DNA of 64,000 bases, taken from assembly GCF_018991925.1 (NCBI RefSeq), contig NW_024753848.1, positions 622,001 to 686,000 on the forward strand. The letters are read 5' to 3'. This document shows, piece after piece, positions 38,189-49,190 of the stretch (the first letter of the stretch is position 1; the number at the start of each line of letters is the position of its first letter). The stretch is from Homarus americanus (lineage: Eukaryota > Arthropoda > Malacostraca > Decapoda > Nephropidae). A model generated the notes under the pieces. It was not told the origin of the DNA. It did no database searches and saw nothing but the letters and a program-made list of their open reading frames with translations. A program made the translations under genes and the position numbers.

Positions 38189-39830
38189 TTTGTTCACCTT
38201 CATCTTTGTACAGTGTCTAACCTAAGTTAACCTATTCTAACACAACACAACACAACACACGGGCTGGGACACGAGTGACAGGTTTCACTGTTGGACAGGT
38301 GGCACAAACTGTCATAATGTGACAGTGTTGGTGACACTCACTACAGCTGTCCCTCATCCCTCACACCACCAACCACTCCCTCACACCACCAACCACTCCC
38401 TCACTCTCTCCCTCACTCTATCCCTCAAACTTATCGTCATTTTAGTTAATTGTCACTCTTTAAAACTCACGCCCAAGGTCAGTGCCACTACTGTCAAGGG
38501 GAGTGCCATTAACCGTGGGTAGTAGGGGTCACTGTCCTGGGGTGTGGCACTGTCATGGGTCAGGTCAGCCACAACACTAATGACAGATTGAATCAACAGA
38601 CGCGACCAGACCATCACTACACTGACACTACACTGAACACTACTGATACTACACTGACACTATATTGACACTACACTGATACTATACTGACACTATACTG
38701 TCCCCACCTCTTCAAGCTACAACCACAACAGGACCCCACCACCACTATCACCACCACCACCACTACCACCCCTACCACCATCACCACCACCACCACTACC
38801 ACCACTATCACCATCACCACCTACCACCACCACTACCACCCTATCACCATCACCACCTTCCACCACCACCACCACCACTATCACCATCACCACCCCTACC
38901 ACCACCACTATCACCATCACCACCCCTACCACCACCACTACCACCATCACCACCACCATCATATTCACTGATGCGTAAACACTATCCATCCACCTAACCT
39001 AACCAATGTAAAATAATATATAGTGTGTGTGTGTGTGTGTGTGATAGATTGAGTGAGTGAGTGCGAGTGAGTGTGTGTGCTGTATGAACCAATGAGACTT
39101 TAAGTGACGTCAGGACCACAAACAAAGTGTGTCACATTCTTCATCTCCTTGTCCTCACCCCCCCTTCCCCCCCCCCTTCCCCCGCCTTCAAGTGACCCAC
39201 CACCACTACTCCGCACCTCTCTATGTGTGTGTGTGTGACAGTGGTCTGGGGTTAGGTTAGGTTAGGTTAGGAGGTAAGGTAAGGTGCGACTAGATCACAT
39301 CCAATACGGCAAGGATTAGTTAGATTAAATCAGGCTAGTTTACATTAAGTTCACTCAACTCTTTATAACAGCGTGAAGAAACACGAGACGCCAGTGTGAG
39401 AGACGTGAAGTATGACCACCACAGTATGTAGTATATATATAAGCGTGAGGAATGAAGGGAACCACTTAGTGTGTTGGCGGAGGTGGGAGGCTGAGCACAC
39501 GGTGTTGTCTGCCCAGGAAGGTGTGAATGAACCTCAGTGTTATAAAGACTACCCTAGTGTTTATTTTCACTTCTCATCCACGAGTCATAGTCTACTGGGG
39601 GCTGGTGGGTGACTATAAACATCTAGTGTCCCAAAAAAATTAGTCCTGAATACATAAAAAATCATCTAAACATCGAAAATTAAGTTGTAAACATTAGAAA
39701 TTTAACTAATAAACATCTGCTGTAGGATAATATACACTGGATACGTCTACAGTTCCGTAGAGTCGGTTGTCAAGTTGTAAACATTATAAACACAGGAGAG
39801 TCCGGCGTTCCTCGAATGTTTAAGAGAGAA
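38006..39830. repeat. short tandem repeats, no gene
   Basis: Includes (CA)n 38132-38186; CACACCACCAACCACTCCCT duplicated at 38361-38400; ACACTACACTGA repeat 38620-38700; (CCA/CCT)n 38725-38965; (GT)n 39023-39041; C tract 39159-39182. The rest is unique AT-rich sequence without coding support. Confidence 0.8.
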
Positions 39831-39834
39831 CACA

Positions 39835-39892
<58 letters not shown>

Positions 39893-40051
39893 CACTGATT
39901 GGGGGACGAGAATGGAGGAAGAGGGAGGGAGAGGAGAGGGTAAGGAGGGGGAGGGGGGGCAACAGGGAGGAGAAGAAGAGCAGGAAGGGGCGAAGAGGAG
40001 GAAGAGGGAGGAGAAAGAAGAAGAGGCATGCAACAATACAGCTAGAAGATG

Positions 40052-40144
<93 letters not shown>
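39835..40144. repeat. (CA)n, purine tract and (GT)n in series
   Basis: (CA)n at 39835-39888, GGGAGGAG-type purine sequence at 39910-40030, then an uninterrupted (GT)n of about 90 bp at 40053-40144. The opposite strand orientation of the two dinucleotide runs could pair as a large hairpin. Confidence 0.94.
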
Positions 40145-40148
<4 letters not shown>

Positions 40149-40274
40149 TTTTAATTAAGGACGTAGGAAGAGGAGGTGGAGGAAAAGGAGGAGGATGAAG
40201 AGGAAGATTCACCTCAAGCCTCCAGTTAATATTTATATAACAATTCACAAGTGGTCTGTCTTGGCAGGTATCCA

Positions 40275-40385
40275 GACCTTCCTCACAGTACTGGACAGAA
40301 CACTTGCTGGACAAAACACTCACTGGACAGAACACTCACTGGACAGAACACTCACTGGACAGAACACTTACTGGACAAAACATAC
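40275..40385 (+). repeat. about 20-bp tandem repeat (ACTCACTGGACAGAAC)
   Basis: Five to six copies, with GGACAAAAC variants at both ends. Confidence 0.9.
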
Positions 40386-40444
40386 ATCAGATATTCGGTT
40401 ATAGTGTGTTAGCTGTTGTTCTTCACGTTAGCAAACACAAACTG

Positions 40445-40485
40445 AACAACAACAACAATAACAATACAGTAATAATAATAATTAA

Positions 40486-40529
<44 letters not shown>

Positions 40530-40765
40530 CAACAACAACAACAATAATAATAATAACAATAATAATAATAAAATAACAATAATAATAACAACAACAATAA
40601 CAACAACAATAATAATAATAACAATAATAATAATAAAATAACAATAATAATAACAACAATAACAACAACAATAATAATAATAACAATAATAATAATAAAA
40701 TAACAATAATAATAACAACAATAACAACAACAATAATAATAACAATAATAATAATAAAATAACAA
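40445..40765. repeat. AAT/AAC trinucleotide array with higher-order period
   Basis: (AAT)n and (AAC)n alternate in a block of roughly 60-66 bp ending TAATAAAATAACAAT. The block recurs about four times, so whole blocks rather than single triplets were amplified. Confidence 0.9.
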
Positions 40766-40974
40766 TTAGGAGTTTATTGAAGAAATAACAACCAGACCAC
40801 AAGGGGCAAAAGATTGCTTAACAAACAGTAACAATGAGTGTGTGTGTGTGTGTGCGCTCCACGGAAAGAAATATTAATCCAGGTAAGTCAGTCAGGGATG
40901 TTTCAAGTCTCTCTCTCTCTCTCGTACCAACTTTCTCATGCCTCCTACACGTGTCAGTCCACTTATTTTGTAAC

Positions 40975-41460
40975 ACACGCCAGGAACCCCCACGCCACCC
41001 ACGCACATTCCAGACACTTCCCACGCACCCCACGCACATCAGACACTCTCCCACGCCACCCACGCACACACCTGACACTCTCCCGCCACCCGCACGTCAG
41101 ACACTCTCCCGCCACCCACGCACGTCAGACACTCTCCCGCCACCCGCACATCCAAAGTGCCCACACACCCCAATCCTCCTAAGTGACCCACGACACAGCC
41201 ACACTCCTCCCTGCCATACACAGTCCAACACCCTTACCTCCATGCCACCCTGCCTCACCTACCCTGCCTCATCTGTTTGCCTCATAACCTGCCTCACCCT
41301 CTGCTCTGCTACCCTGCCTCATCTGTTGCCTCATAACCCTGCCTCACCCTCTGTCTCACCTACCCTGCCTCATCTGTTGCCTCATAACCCTGCCTCACCC
41401 TGTCTCACCTACCCTGCCTCATCTGTTGCCTCATAACCCTGCCTCACCCTGCCTCACTAG
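40975..41460 (+). repeat. two minisatellites, CACGCACATCAGACACTCTC and CCTGCCTCATCTGTTGCCTC
   Basis: The first unit fills 40990-41155 and the second 41240-41455. Overlapping Pro/Thr/His-rich frames are repeat artefacts. Confidence 0.9.
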
Positions 41461-41484
41461 GTACTTGATCGTCACTACCACCAG

Positions 41485-41755
41485 CAGGAGGAGGAGGAGG
41501 AAGACCAGGAAGAAGTGGAGGGGGTGGAGAAGGAGGAAGAAGACAGAGGATTGGGAAGAAGAAATTGAGGACTGGAGGAAGAGGAGAGAGGAAGAAGGAC
41601 AAGGACAAGATAACCAAGAGGAGGAAGAGGAGGGGAGGAGGAAGAGAACAGGGAAGAACTGGAGGAAGAGGAGAGAGGAAGAAGGACAAGGACAAGAAAA
41701 CCAAGAGGAGGAAGAGAAGGAGGAAGAGGAGGGGAGGAGGAAGAGGAACAGGATA
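41485..41755 (+). repeat. purine-rich (GGA/GAA) tract with internal 114-bp duplication
   Basis: Nearly pure A/G. AACTGGAGGAAGAGGAGAGA-type blocks recur, for example at 41568 and 41656. This is a candidate triplex (H-DNA) former. Confidence 0.88.
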
Positions 41756-42102
41756 AAAACGGTCAAAATAAACAGACGCTGTATACATTCACAGAACATT
41801 ATACACAACGCCACTAAATATACATATTACATAAATTAACAAACTAATTTACTTAATGACCACATATTAGTGACTTAATCTGTAATTTTTTTTTTTTTTA
41901 CGCCAGAAACATTAAGAGATACATTATTTATATCTGTAGTACGAGCATTAAAGCTAGGAACTACTTTGCTTACATGGCGGAGGAATGCACACACACGAAC
42001 CCGTAGTACTCATTTACATTGAGGTTTGATGGAGATTATGAACTTAAATTAACTTAAATATATCTATAAATAACGTCATGTCTTTGTAAATATATTAAAG
42101 GT

Positions 42103-42108
42103 TTATTA
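42103..42108 (-). terminator. polyadenylation signal of the 42137-43093 gene
   Basis: AATAAA on the minus strand about 30 nt after the stop codon. This supports the 42137-43093 frame as a terminal exon. Confidence 0.5.
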
Positions 42109-42136
42109 TTAGTAAAGAAATTAAAATAAATCACTG

Positions 42137-43093
42137 TTACTTACGTTTATTAGGAGTGTTCCATTTGTTGGGTCTCTTACGTCGACGATTTCCAGTCTTG
42201 AGGGTCTTCTTGGGGGGTCTGTCGAAGGTCCTGTTATCTCGGCTGAATCTGTTGTTGGGTATCTTATTCCTTCGTCTCTTGTTGCTGCTGCTGCTACTGT
42301 CACCTGGGGACTGCCCTCTTGTGTTGTTATCTTCATTTCTTCTTGTTTTCCTTTGGTTACCTTGGCGGCGTCTGTCTCGTGTTCTGCGCGTGTTTGTTTG
42401 ATTGTGGTGATGTCTGGAGCGATGACGGCCCTCACCACGACGCTCCCTCCCTCCTCTACTGTTTACTCCACTATTTCCCTCCTCTCTAGTTTCTTCCAGC
42501 CCTCCACTATACTCCACTGTAGTTCCTGGCCCTCCACTATACTCCACTGTAGTTCCTGGCCTTCCACTATACTCCACTGTAGTTCCTGGCCCTCCACTAT
42601 ACTCCACTGTAGTTCCTGGCCCTCCACTATACTCCACTGTAGTTCCTGGCCCTCCACTATACTCCACTGTAGTTCCTGGCCCTCCACTATACTCCACTGT
42701 AGTTCCTGGCCCTCCACTATACTCCACTGTAGTTCCTGGCCCTCCACTATACTCCACTGTAGTTCCTGGCCCTCCACCCTCCACTATCACCCTCGATCTA
42801 TACTGTTCCCCGACAACATTCCACACACCGAGATGAACCAAACTCTTACTGGAATCACTACCGATACTCAATACACTCTTGTTCCTCTCATTATCTGCAT
42901 CACTTGTGAGGTCTGTTCTTAGCTGATGATGACCTTCCTGATGGGGGTGAGGGTGAGGGTGATAAGTGAGAGGACGGGGAGAGGAGGAAGCAGAGAGGTC
43001 AACTTGAGGGAGAGAAGGCGAGGCGACACTCCAGCTACCAGTCAAACTCGCCACCAACAACACTACTCCCATCATCATTTTCCTCTTAATCAT
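42137..43093 (-). CDS. secreted protein with nine 10-residue PGTTVEYSGG repeats and a basic C-terminus
   Basis: A 318-codon open frame. The N-terminus MIKRKMMMGVVLLVASLTGS leads to a WSVA|SP-like cleavage region, a clear signal peptide. Residues of about 27-105 are Ser/His-rich. Nine near-perfect copies of GGPGTTVEYS (30-bp DNA repeat) follow. The last third is Arg/Lys/Asn-rich (GRHRSRHHHNQTN, NKRRRNK, RRRKRPNKW) with no cysteines. No domain is recognised. The stop lies in CGTAAGTAA, so a donor (C|GTAAGT) overlaps the end, and splicing to a further exon cannot be excluded; AATAAA 30 nt downstream favours termination here. A short upstream ORF (MKTITN) precedes the ATG. A matrix or glue-like secreted protein is possible, but this is speculation. 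Confidence 0.62.
   Translation of the reverse strand: MIKRKMMMGVVLLVASLTGSWSVASPSLPQVDLSASSSPRPLTYHPHPHPHQEGHHQLRTDLTSDADNERNKSVLSIGSDSSKSLVHLGVWNVVGEQYRSRVIVEGGGPGTTVEYSGGPGTTVEYSGGPGTTVEYSGGPGTTVEYSGGPGTTVEYSGGPGTTVEYSGGPGTTVEYSGRPGTTVEYSGGPGTTVEYSGGLEETREEGNSGVNSRGGRERRGEGRHRSRHHHNQTNTRRTRDRRRQGNQRKTRRNEDNNTRGQSPGDSSSSSNKRRRNKIPNNRFSRDNRTFDRPPKKTLKTGNRRRKRPNKWNTPNKRK
42500..42780 (-). repeat. 30-bp coding minisatellite
   Basis: Nine copies of a unit containing TACAGTGGAGTATAGTGGAG (minus strand), kept in frame. One copy has G to R. Near identity between copies indicates recent homogenisation. Confidence 0.93.
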
Positions 43094-43552
43094 TTCGTCA
43101 GTTCGTTATTGTCTTCATTTTCTCTGGTTGGTCTGACGGGCGATTTAACAGAGAGTATTTTCAGACAACCATACAGGCTGTGAACTGTATACCTGGGCCT
43201 GTTGGTCTAGCCCACACGACAGTTTACAGGAGTATAGACAACCCCTGTATATTACCCTCTTGATAATCTGAACATGTGCCGGCGTCGCTCTGCATACATT
43301 CAATACAGTTTTACAAGCGTCACTGACCTCTTTACACATACAGACAATACACACACACGCACGCACATATATACACCCCCCCCACCACCACCACCCTGAC
43401 CGACTAACCGATACAATGTCAAAGATTTTTCCCTTCACTGACAGAACGTTATGATTTGAGTCTTCGATACGTCTTCATATAAAGTGAATAACACGTATCA
43501 CCTGCACCGTCCCGAAGCCTCGCTACATCACACACTCACTGTATTATCGTCA

Positions 43553-43560
43553 CTTTTATA
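43553..43560 (-). promoter_or_regulatory. candidate TATA box for the 42137-43093 gene
   Basis: TATAAAAG on the minus strand, about 460 nt upstream of the ATG. A start near 43525 would leave a long 5' UTR or a small 5' intron. Confidence 0.35.
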
Positions 43561-43820
43561 TGGTAAGTCACTGTAGGCCGCCATGACGGGTGTTGAAGCA
43601 TTCTGCCCTGGCGAGTTTGGCGTGGTTTAGGGCGGGTTTTTGTAGGGAGGTGGATTGGCGTGTTTGGCGATGATCTAGAGGTAAGTTGACTGGTTTGGTG
43701 GTTTCTTGAAGATAAGTTAGGGTGTTTGGCGCTGATCTGGTGTTTCTTGAGATAGTGGCCGTTGGCGTGTTTGGTAACGTCACAAGAAGGACAGGAAGCG
43801 TGTTTGGAGTGGAACAGCCG

Positions 43821-43880
43821 ATGACGTCACCCACGCAGCTGATAGTCCAAGATGGCGGCAGCATTTAAACACACCTGTAA
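43821..43880 (+). promoter_or_regulatory. possible promoter and start: CRE, YY1-type CAAGATGGCGGC
   Basis: TGACGTCAC near 43822 is followed at about 43848 by CCAAGATGGCGGC, which is both a YY1 site and an ideal Kozak start (ATG at 43852). The frame opens MAAAFKHT, with possible donors at CACCT|GTAACA (43876) or ACGG|GTATGT further on. It would be a plus-strand first exon; no second exon was found. A 98-codon minus frame here has no support. Confidence 0.3.
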
Positions 43881-43929
43881 CAAAAATAAACACAACATTA
43901 CACGGGTATGTAACTTTTTGCCGAACTTA

Positions 43930-44040
43930 ACCACAATCTAACCTTAACCTAACCTAACCCGAGGTCACCTAACCTTAACTAACATAATCTAACATTAACT
44001 CACCTTAACCTAACCTAACCCAAGCTAACCTAACCTATTG
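43930..44040. repeat. degenerate CCTAA array
   Basis: AACCTTAACCTAACCTAACC blocks, interrupted by GAGGTCACC and unique bases. Confidence 0.85.
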
Positions 44041-44095
44041 AGTGTGACTGTTATATACCTCTGCTTGGGTCGAGGGTTAATAACACACACACACA

Positions 44096-44225
44096 CACAC
44101 ACGCCATGCGGATGCCCCTCATAACACCATCTGTGAGGGAATTACTGTGCCCCTCACAACACCACCTGTGAGAAAACTAGTACTCCACGTGATGCCCCTC
44201 ATAACGCCATCTGTGAGGGAGTTAC
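44096..44225 (+). repeat. about 2.5 copies of a CCCCTCATAACACCATCTGT repeat
   Basis: Copies at about 44114, 44152 and 44187 differ at several bases. The unit carries CACGTGATG near 44176. Confidence 0.75.
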
Positions 44226-44373
44226 TACACTACGTGTCTGCTGTTCAACACCTCAGCTCACATGATCTACGTGTGTAAACATTAATCTGTATGTTCACTG
44301 TATGTTCCTTCACCTTTCTCTAATGAAGGCTTTTGTTAAACTACCAATGTATGTAATAAGTCATTTATGTCCA

Positions 44374-44441
44374 TGTATATTTTCAGCCTTCGGGCTGCAA
44401 ACTTTTCAATAAACCGTTTATTATTATTATTATTATTATTA
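44374..44441 (+). mobile_element. LINE 3' tail fragment, copy C
   Basis: TATATTTTCAGCCTTCGGGC through CAATAAACCGTTTATTATT and (ATT)n matches the last 60 bp of the tails at 29288-29716 and 54782-55166, with more divergence. Confidence 0.65.
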
Positions 44442-44478
44442 CACACACGATGACGGAGATAATGGAAGTGACAACAGA

Positions 44479-44480
<2 letters not shown>

Positions 44481-44567
<87 letters not shown>
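44481..44567. repeat. (GA)n microsatellite
   Basis: About 43 GA units without interruption. Confidence 0.97.
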
Positions 44568-44568
<1 letters not shown>

Positions 44569-44639
44569 AGGCCATCATCACTGTGTGGGTGTGTCCTTCC
44601 CGCCCACATATCACCCAAACACACCCTCCCCACCCACTC

Positions 44640-45012
44640 CATACCCAAAAGAAGAGTTAGCCCATGTTTAACCTAACCAAAACCTAACCTAGACCTAAAC
44701 TTAGTGGCTGTCAAGAAGTTATGGGGGGTGAGTGTACACATAGTTGATGGGGGGGGGTCACTTGTGTATCTAATTTCATTATACAAAGGAAGTGTGTGTA
44801 CATACATTAATTAACAGTAAACATACATACATACACATACACACTACTCACATACACTAAAATACAATCATACATACACACACTACCTCCCTCCCCCCAC
44901 ACACACACACACACACGTAAATCTTCAACAGTTCACTGCAGATTGTCGTCTCTTTTATTGGATGACATCATTATGTAAACAATCTCGTTGAGGGATACAC
45001 TACCACCTCCTT

Positions 45013-45062
<50 letters not shown>

Positions 45063-45127
45063 TCTGGTGGCAGGTTAAGGCAACATACTCACATAAACAA
45101 CATTTACTTTTACACACTTGACTGCCA

Positions 45128-45188
<61 letters not shown>

Positions 45189-45362
45189 CTCGGAAAAATA
45201 CCCCGAATACTAACTACTAAACCATTCATAGTCTTTTAAACTAAACGACTTTAAAACTAATCTAACTTAACCTCAGCTGAAATTAACCGAATCTAACCTA
45301 AGACAGTTCAGGAGGAAGGGTAAGATATATCTCTTTTAGGCTCGTATCTGCTGGAAAATATG
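44640..45362. other. AT-rich sequence with (GT)n and (CA)n tracts, no gene seen
   Basis: CA at 44899-44916, (GT)n 45017-45057, (CA)n 45130-45184. Opposed GT and CA runs flank about 70 bp of unique sequence. Confidence 0.8.
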
Positions 45363-45540
45363 TTCGTGGTATTTTTCTAACACAGAAACAAGACGAGGCT
45401 GGGATAACGCTCGTGGTATTTTTCTAACACAGACCCAAGACGAGGCTGGGATAACGTTCGTGGTATTTTTCTAACACAGACCCAAGACGAGGCTGGGATA
45501 ACGTTCGTGGTATTTTTCTAACACAGACCCAAGATGAGGC
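45363..45540 (+). repeat. 47-bp tandem repeat, about four copies
   Basis: The unit contains TTCGTGGTATTTTTCTAACA and CAAGACGAGGCTGGGATAAC. The spacing is exactly 47 bp (45365, 45412, 45459). Confidence 0.94.
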
Positions 45541-46087
45541 AGCATAAAAAAACAAAAACAAATGAATGTTGTCACCACGCACGTGATAACATTCCTAATA
45601 TAACTGTTGGTAAATTATATAAACGTGACATAAGTAATAATATGTCTACTGTTGTTAAATTAAATAACTAGGGGAGAGAATCTTGAGCTTTAAGTGAGTG
45701 AAGGAGGTTAGGTTAGGTTGAGTGAAGGGGGGTTAGTGACAGCCAAGGGTCACATCCGTCAAGCTAGGGCGGCCATCTTGCTTACCATAACTAACATTCA
45801 CAGTCATACAAACACTACAACAGCATACATACACACACACACATACATGCCAAAACACACACACACACACATACATAATACTCTTATATATATATTCAGC
45901 ACTTATAATATCAACATAAGTACATTAAATCATTATAACTTGTCAAAAATGGTTCATAATCTAATTTCTGGTAATACTTGAGAACAGTTGTGCACATTAA
46001 CTAGAGACTTGAGGACATTTTACTATAGAAGATAAATGTTTACTTATATCATGAAGAGGTAAAAAATATTAGGAGGAATAAATAAAT
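45541..46087. other. AT-rich sequence, no gene seen
   Basis: Contains GGCGGCCATCTTGC near 45768 (a YY1-like core on the minus strand) and CA/TA microsatellites at 45829-45895. The minus frame from that core stops after five codons. Confidence 0.6.
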
Positions 46088-46230
46088 TAGGTTAGGTTTG
46101 GTTAGGTTAGGTTTGGTTAGGTTAGGTTAGGCTAGGTTAGGTTAGGTTAGGTTAGGTTAGGTTAGGTTAGGTTTGGTTAGGTTAGGTTAGGCTAGGTTAG
46201 GTTAGGTTAGGTTAGGTTAGGTTAGGTTAG
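46088..46230. repeat. interstitial telomere-type array, TTAGG orientation
   Basis: About 28 GGTTA units with a few GGTTT and GGCTA variants. A roughly 60-bp block is itself duplicated. Confidence 0.95.
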
Positions 46231-46445
46231 GGATGTGTCTGGCCGGTATGGGTGAGGGAGGGGGTGGAAGATACAGCACAACAATTTATCATAAAAAAGT
46301 TAAACATTCCTAGACAAACAAACAAACAATTAACAAACAGACAGACAACTGCTGGCCACACAAACAACACCATTGTTTACACTCTACTTTTTCTACCAGA
46401 ACTTTATCCCTTATTATGTGTTTACAATATAGAGGAGAGCTGAGG

Positions 46446-46450
<5 letters not shown>

Positions 46451-46514
<64 letters not shown>
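46451..46514. repeat. (CA)n microsatellite
   Basis: About 32 CA units. Confidence 0.97.
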
Positions 46515-46516
<2 letters not shown>

Positions 46517-46649
46517 TCAGGCTAGACGCGGCCCCTACACCAAGAGGCCATGTAGGGCGTGGCTGTGCTGGGCGTAGACTATAGTCATCCACGGAGGGCG
46601 CGGGGGTGTTGGAGGTGATGGGCGTTGTCATTCACCTATTGAGTGACAG

Positions 46650-47630
46650 GTTGGGGCAAGAGGTGGGACAGGAGGTGGGGCAGGTGTGGGACAGGAGGTG
46701 GGGGAGGTGGGGCAGGTGGTGGGGCAGGTGGGACAGGAGGTGGGGCAGGAGGTGTGGGGCAGGTGGTGGGGAGCAGGTGGTGGAGCAGGTGGTGGGGGGC
46801 AGGTGGTGGGAGAGGTGGTGGGACAGGAGGTGGGGCGGGTGGTGGGGCAGGTGGTGGGACAGGAGGTGGGGCAGGAGGTGGGACAGGAGGTGGGACAGGT
46901 GGTGGGGCAGGAGGTGGGACAGGTGGTGGCAGGTGGTGGGGGCAGGTGGTGGGGCAGGAGGTGGGGCAGGTGGGGCAGGTGGTGGGACAGGTGGTGGGAC
47001 AGGAGGTGGGACAGGAGGTGGGGCAGGTGGTGGGACAGGTGGTGGGGCAGGAGGTGGGACAGGTGGTGGGGCAGGTGGGGACAGGAGGTGGGGGCAGGAG
47101 GTGGGGCAGGTGGTGGAGCAGGTGGTGGAGCAGGTGGTGGGGGGCAGGTGGTGGGAGAGGTGGTGGGACAGGAGGTGGGGCAGGTGGTGGGGCAGGTGGG
47201 ACAGGTGGTGGGACAGGTGGTGGGGCAGGTGGTGGGGCAGGAGGTGGTGGGGGCAGGTGGTGGGGCAGGTGGTGGGACAGGTGGGACGGGTGGTGGGACA
47301 GGAGGTGGGACAGGAGGTGGGGCAGGTGGTGGGACAGGTGGTGGGACAGGAGGTGGGACAGGTGGTGGGGCAGGTGGTGGGGCAGGTGGGACAGGAGGTG
47401 GGACAGGAGGTGGGGGCAGGTGGTGGGGCAGGTGGTGGGACAGGGAGGTGGGGCAGGTGGTGGGGCAGGTGGTGGGGCAGGAGGTGGGGCAGGTGGTGGG
47501 ACAGGTGGTGGGGCAGGTGGGGGGTGGTGGGGCAGGTGGTGGGACAGGTGGTGGGACAGGAGGTGGGACAGGAGGTGGGGCAGGGTGGTGGGACAGGTGG
47601 TGGGGCAGGAGGGGGGCAGGAGGTAAGCTG
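46650..47630 (+). repeat. about 1-kb G-rich minisatellite, strong G-quadruplex potential
   Basis: 12-bp units (GGTGGTGGGACA, GGAGGTGGGGCA and GGTGGTGGGGCA) with irregular 1-2 base slips. Both strands are open in several frames because the unit has no stop. G runs of three to four recur every 4-6 bases over almost 1 kb. Confidence 0.96.
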
Positions 47631-47724
47631 CTAGCCTACCCACACACACACGAGACTACACACCATCAAGTGACGGGTTGGTCACTTGCTCATAAAACCG
47701 TAAGAGTCATGTTGGGCTGCTGGT

Positions 47725-48022
47725 GAGTGTCTGGGAGTCCGTCAGTGTCTGGGAGTGTCCGTGAGTGTCTGGGAGTGTCCGTGAGTGTCTGGGAGTGTCC
47801 GTGAGTGTCCGTGGGAGGTCTGGGAGTGTCCGTGAGTGTCTGGGAGTGTCCGGGAGTATCTGTCCGTGAGTATCTGGGAGTGTCCGTCTGGGATCTGGAG
47901 TGAGTATCTGGGAGGTCTGTGAGTATCTGGAGGGAGTGGGAGTGTCCGTGAGTGTCTGGGAGGGAGTATCTGGAGTGGGAGTGTCTGGGAGTGTCCGTGA
48001 GTGTCTGGGAGTGTCCGTGAAC
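47725..48022 (+). repeat. 20-bp minisatellite (GGGAGTGTCCGTGAGTGTCT)
   Basis: About 14 copies, with deletions giving GGGAGTATCTG and GGTCTG variants. Confidence 0.93.
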
Positions 48023-48149
48023 AAATACTAGAGCACACTGACTAGATTCTTAGGACGGCACACTGACCTGACCTGACCTCCTCCTTACACTACTACTACG
48101 TCAGCGGGTGACCTGGGGCCAACGTACAGGAATGTGCTTAAAAATAATG

Positions 48150-48334
48150 AGGAGGAGGAGGAGGAGGAGGAGACAGTGAGCTGTTGTTGGGAGATACATC
48201 ACTCACTACACACACGCCTGATGCTGTGGTGATGTGTGTGTGTGATGTGTGGTGTGTGTGATGGTGGTGATGGTGTGTGGTGATGGTGGTGATGGTGTGT
48301 GGTGGTGGTGATGGTGGTGATGGTGTGTGGTGTG

Positions 48335-48365
<31 letters not shown>

Positions 48366-48570
48366 GTGATGGTGTGTGGTGATGGTGTGTGTGTGGTGGT
48401 GATGGTGTGTGGTGATGTGTGTGTGTGTGTGTGGTGGTGATGGTGTGTGGTGATGGTGTGTGTGTGTGGTGGTGATGGTGTGTGTGTGTGTGTGGTGGTG
48501 ATGGTGTGGTGTGTGGTGTGGTGTGTGGTGGTGATGGTGTGGTGTGGTGGTGATGGTGTGGTGGAATGGT
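48150..48570. repeat. (GGA)n then GGTGATGGTGTGTG array
   Basis: (GAG)n at 48150-48172; from 48225, GTGTGGTGGTGATGGTGT units with embedded (GT)n. Confidence 0.93.
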
Positions 48571-48674
48571 GGTATGCAATGGTGTGTTATGGTGGTGTCT
48601 AACAACCTCAAAGCAGAACTGGGAACTAAAATAAATCTACGGACAATATGATGCATAATACACTGTTAAGGAGG

Positions 48675-48838
48675 ATCACCACTATCACCATTACCACCGC
48701 CATTACCATCACCACCACCACCACCACTATTGCCACCACCACCACCTACCATCACCACCACCACCATCACCACCCACCACTACCACCACCACCACCACCA
48801 TTACCATCACCACCATCACCACCATACCATCACCACCA
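48675..48838 (+). repeat. (CCA)n-type trinucleotide array
   Basis: CACCATCACCACCACC with occasional ATT and TAC interruptions. Confidence 0.92.
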
Positions 48839-48888
48839 ATCTACTGATCATTATAATCATCACTTCTCACACAGCGTAAAAGGAGTGG

Positions 48889-49190
48889 AGACATGGCCAG
48901 GTGGACACATGGCCAGGGTGAGACATGGCCAGGATGAGACATGGCCAGGGTGAGACATGGCCAGGATGAGACATGGCCAGGGTGAGACATGGCCAGGATG
49001 AGACATGGCCAGGGTGAGACATGGCCAGGATGAGACATGGCCAGGATGAGACATGGCCAGGATGAGACATGGCCAGGATGAGACATGGCCAGGATGAGAC
49101 ATGGCCAGGGTGAGACATGGCCAGGATGAGACATGGCCAGGATGAGACATGGCCAGGGTGAGACATGGCCAGGATGAGACATGGCCACAC
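48889..49190 (+). repeat. 16-bp minisatellite (ATGGCCAGGATGAGAC)
   Basis: About 18 copies with GGATG/GGGTG alternation. Because 16 is not a multiple of 3 and the unit lacks stops, all three minus frames are open and encode the same 16-residue cycle. Confidence 0.96.

Noticed and set aside
42353..42922. 189-codon plus frame opposite the secreted-repeat gene
   Set aside because: It is the antisense reading of the 30-bp repeat. The minus frame has the signal peptide and polyadenylation signal.
46606..47726. Four overlapping frames of 327-346 codons on both strands
   Set aside because: The G-rich unit lacks stop codons in several frames. Gly/Trp/Arg or Pro/His composition and no gene signals argue against coding.
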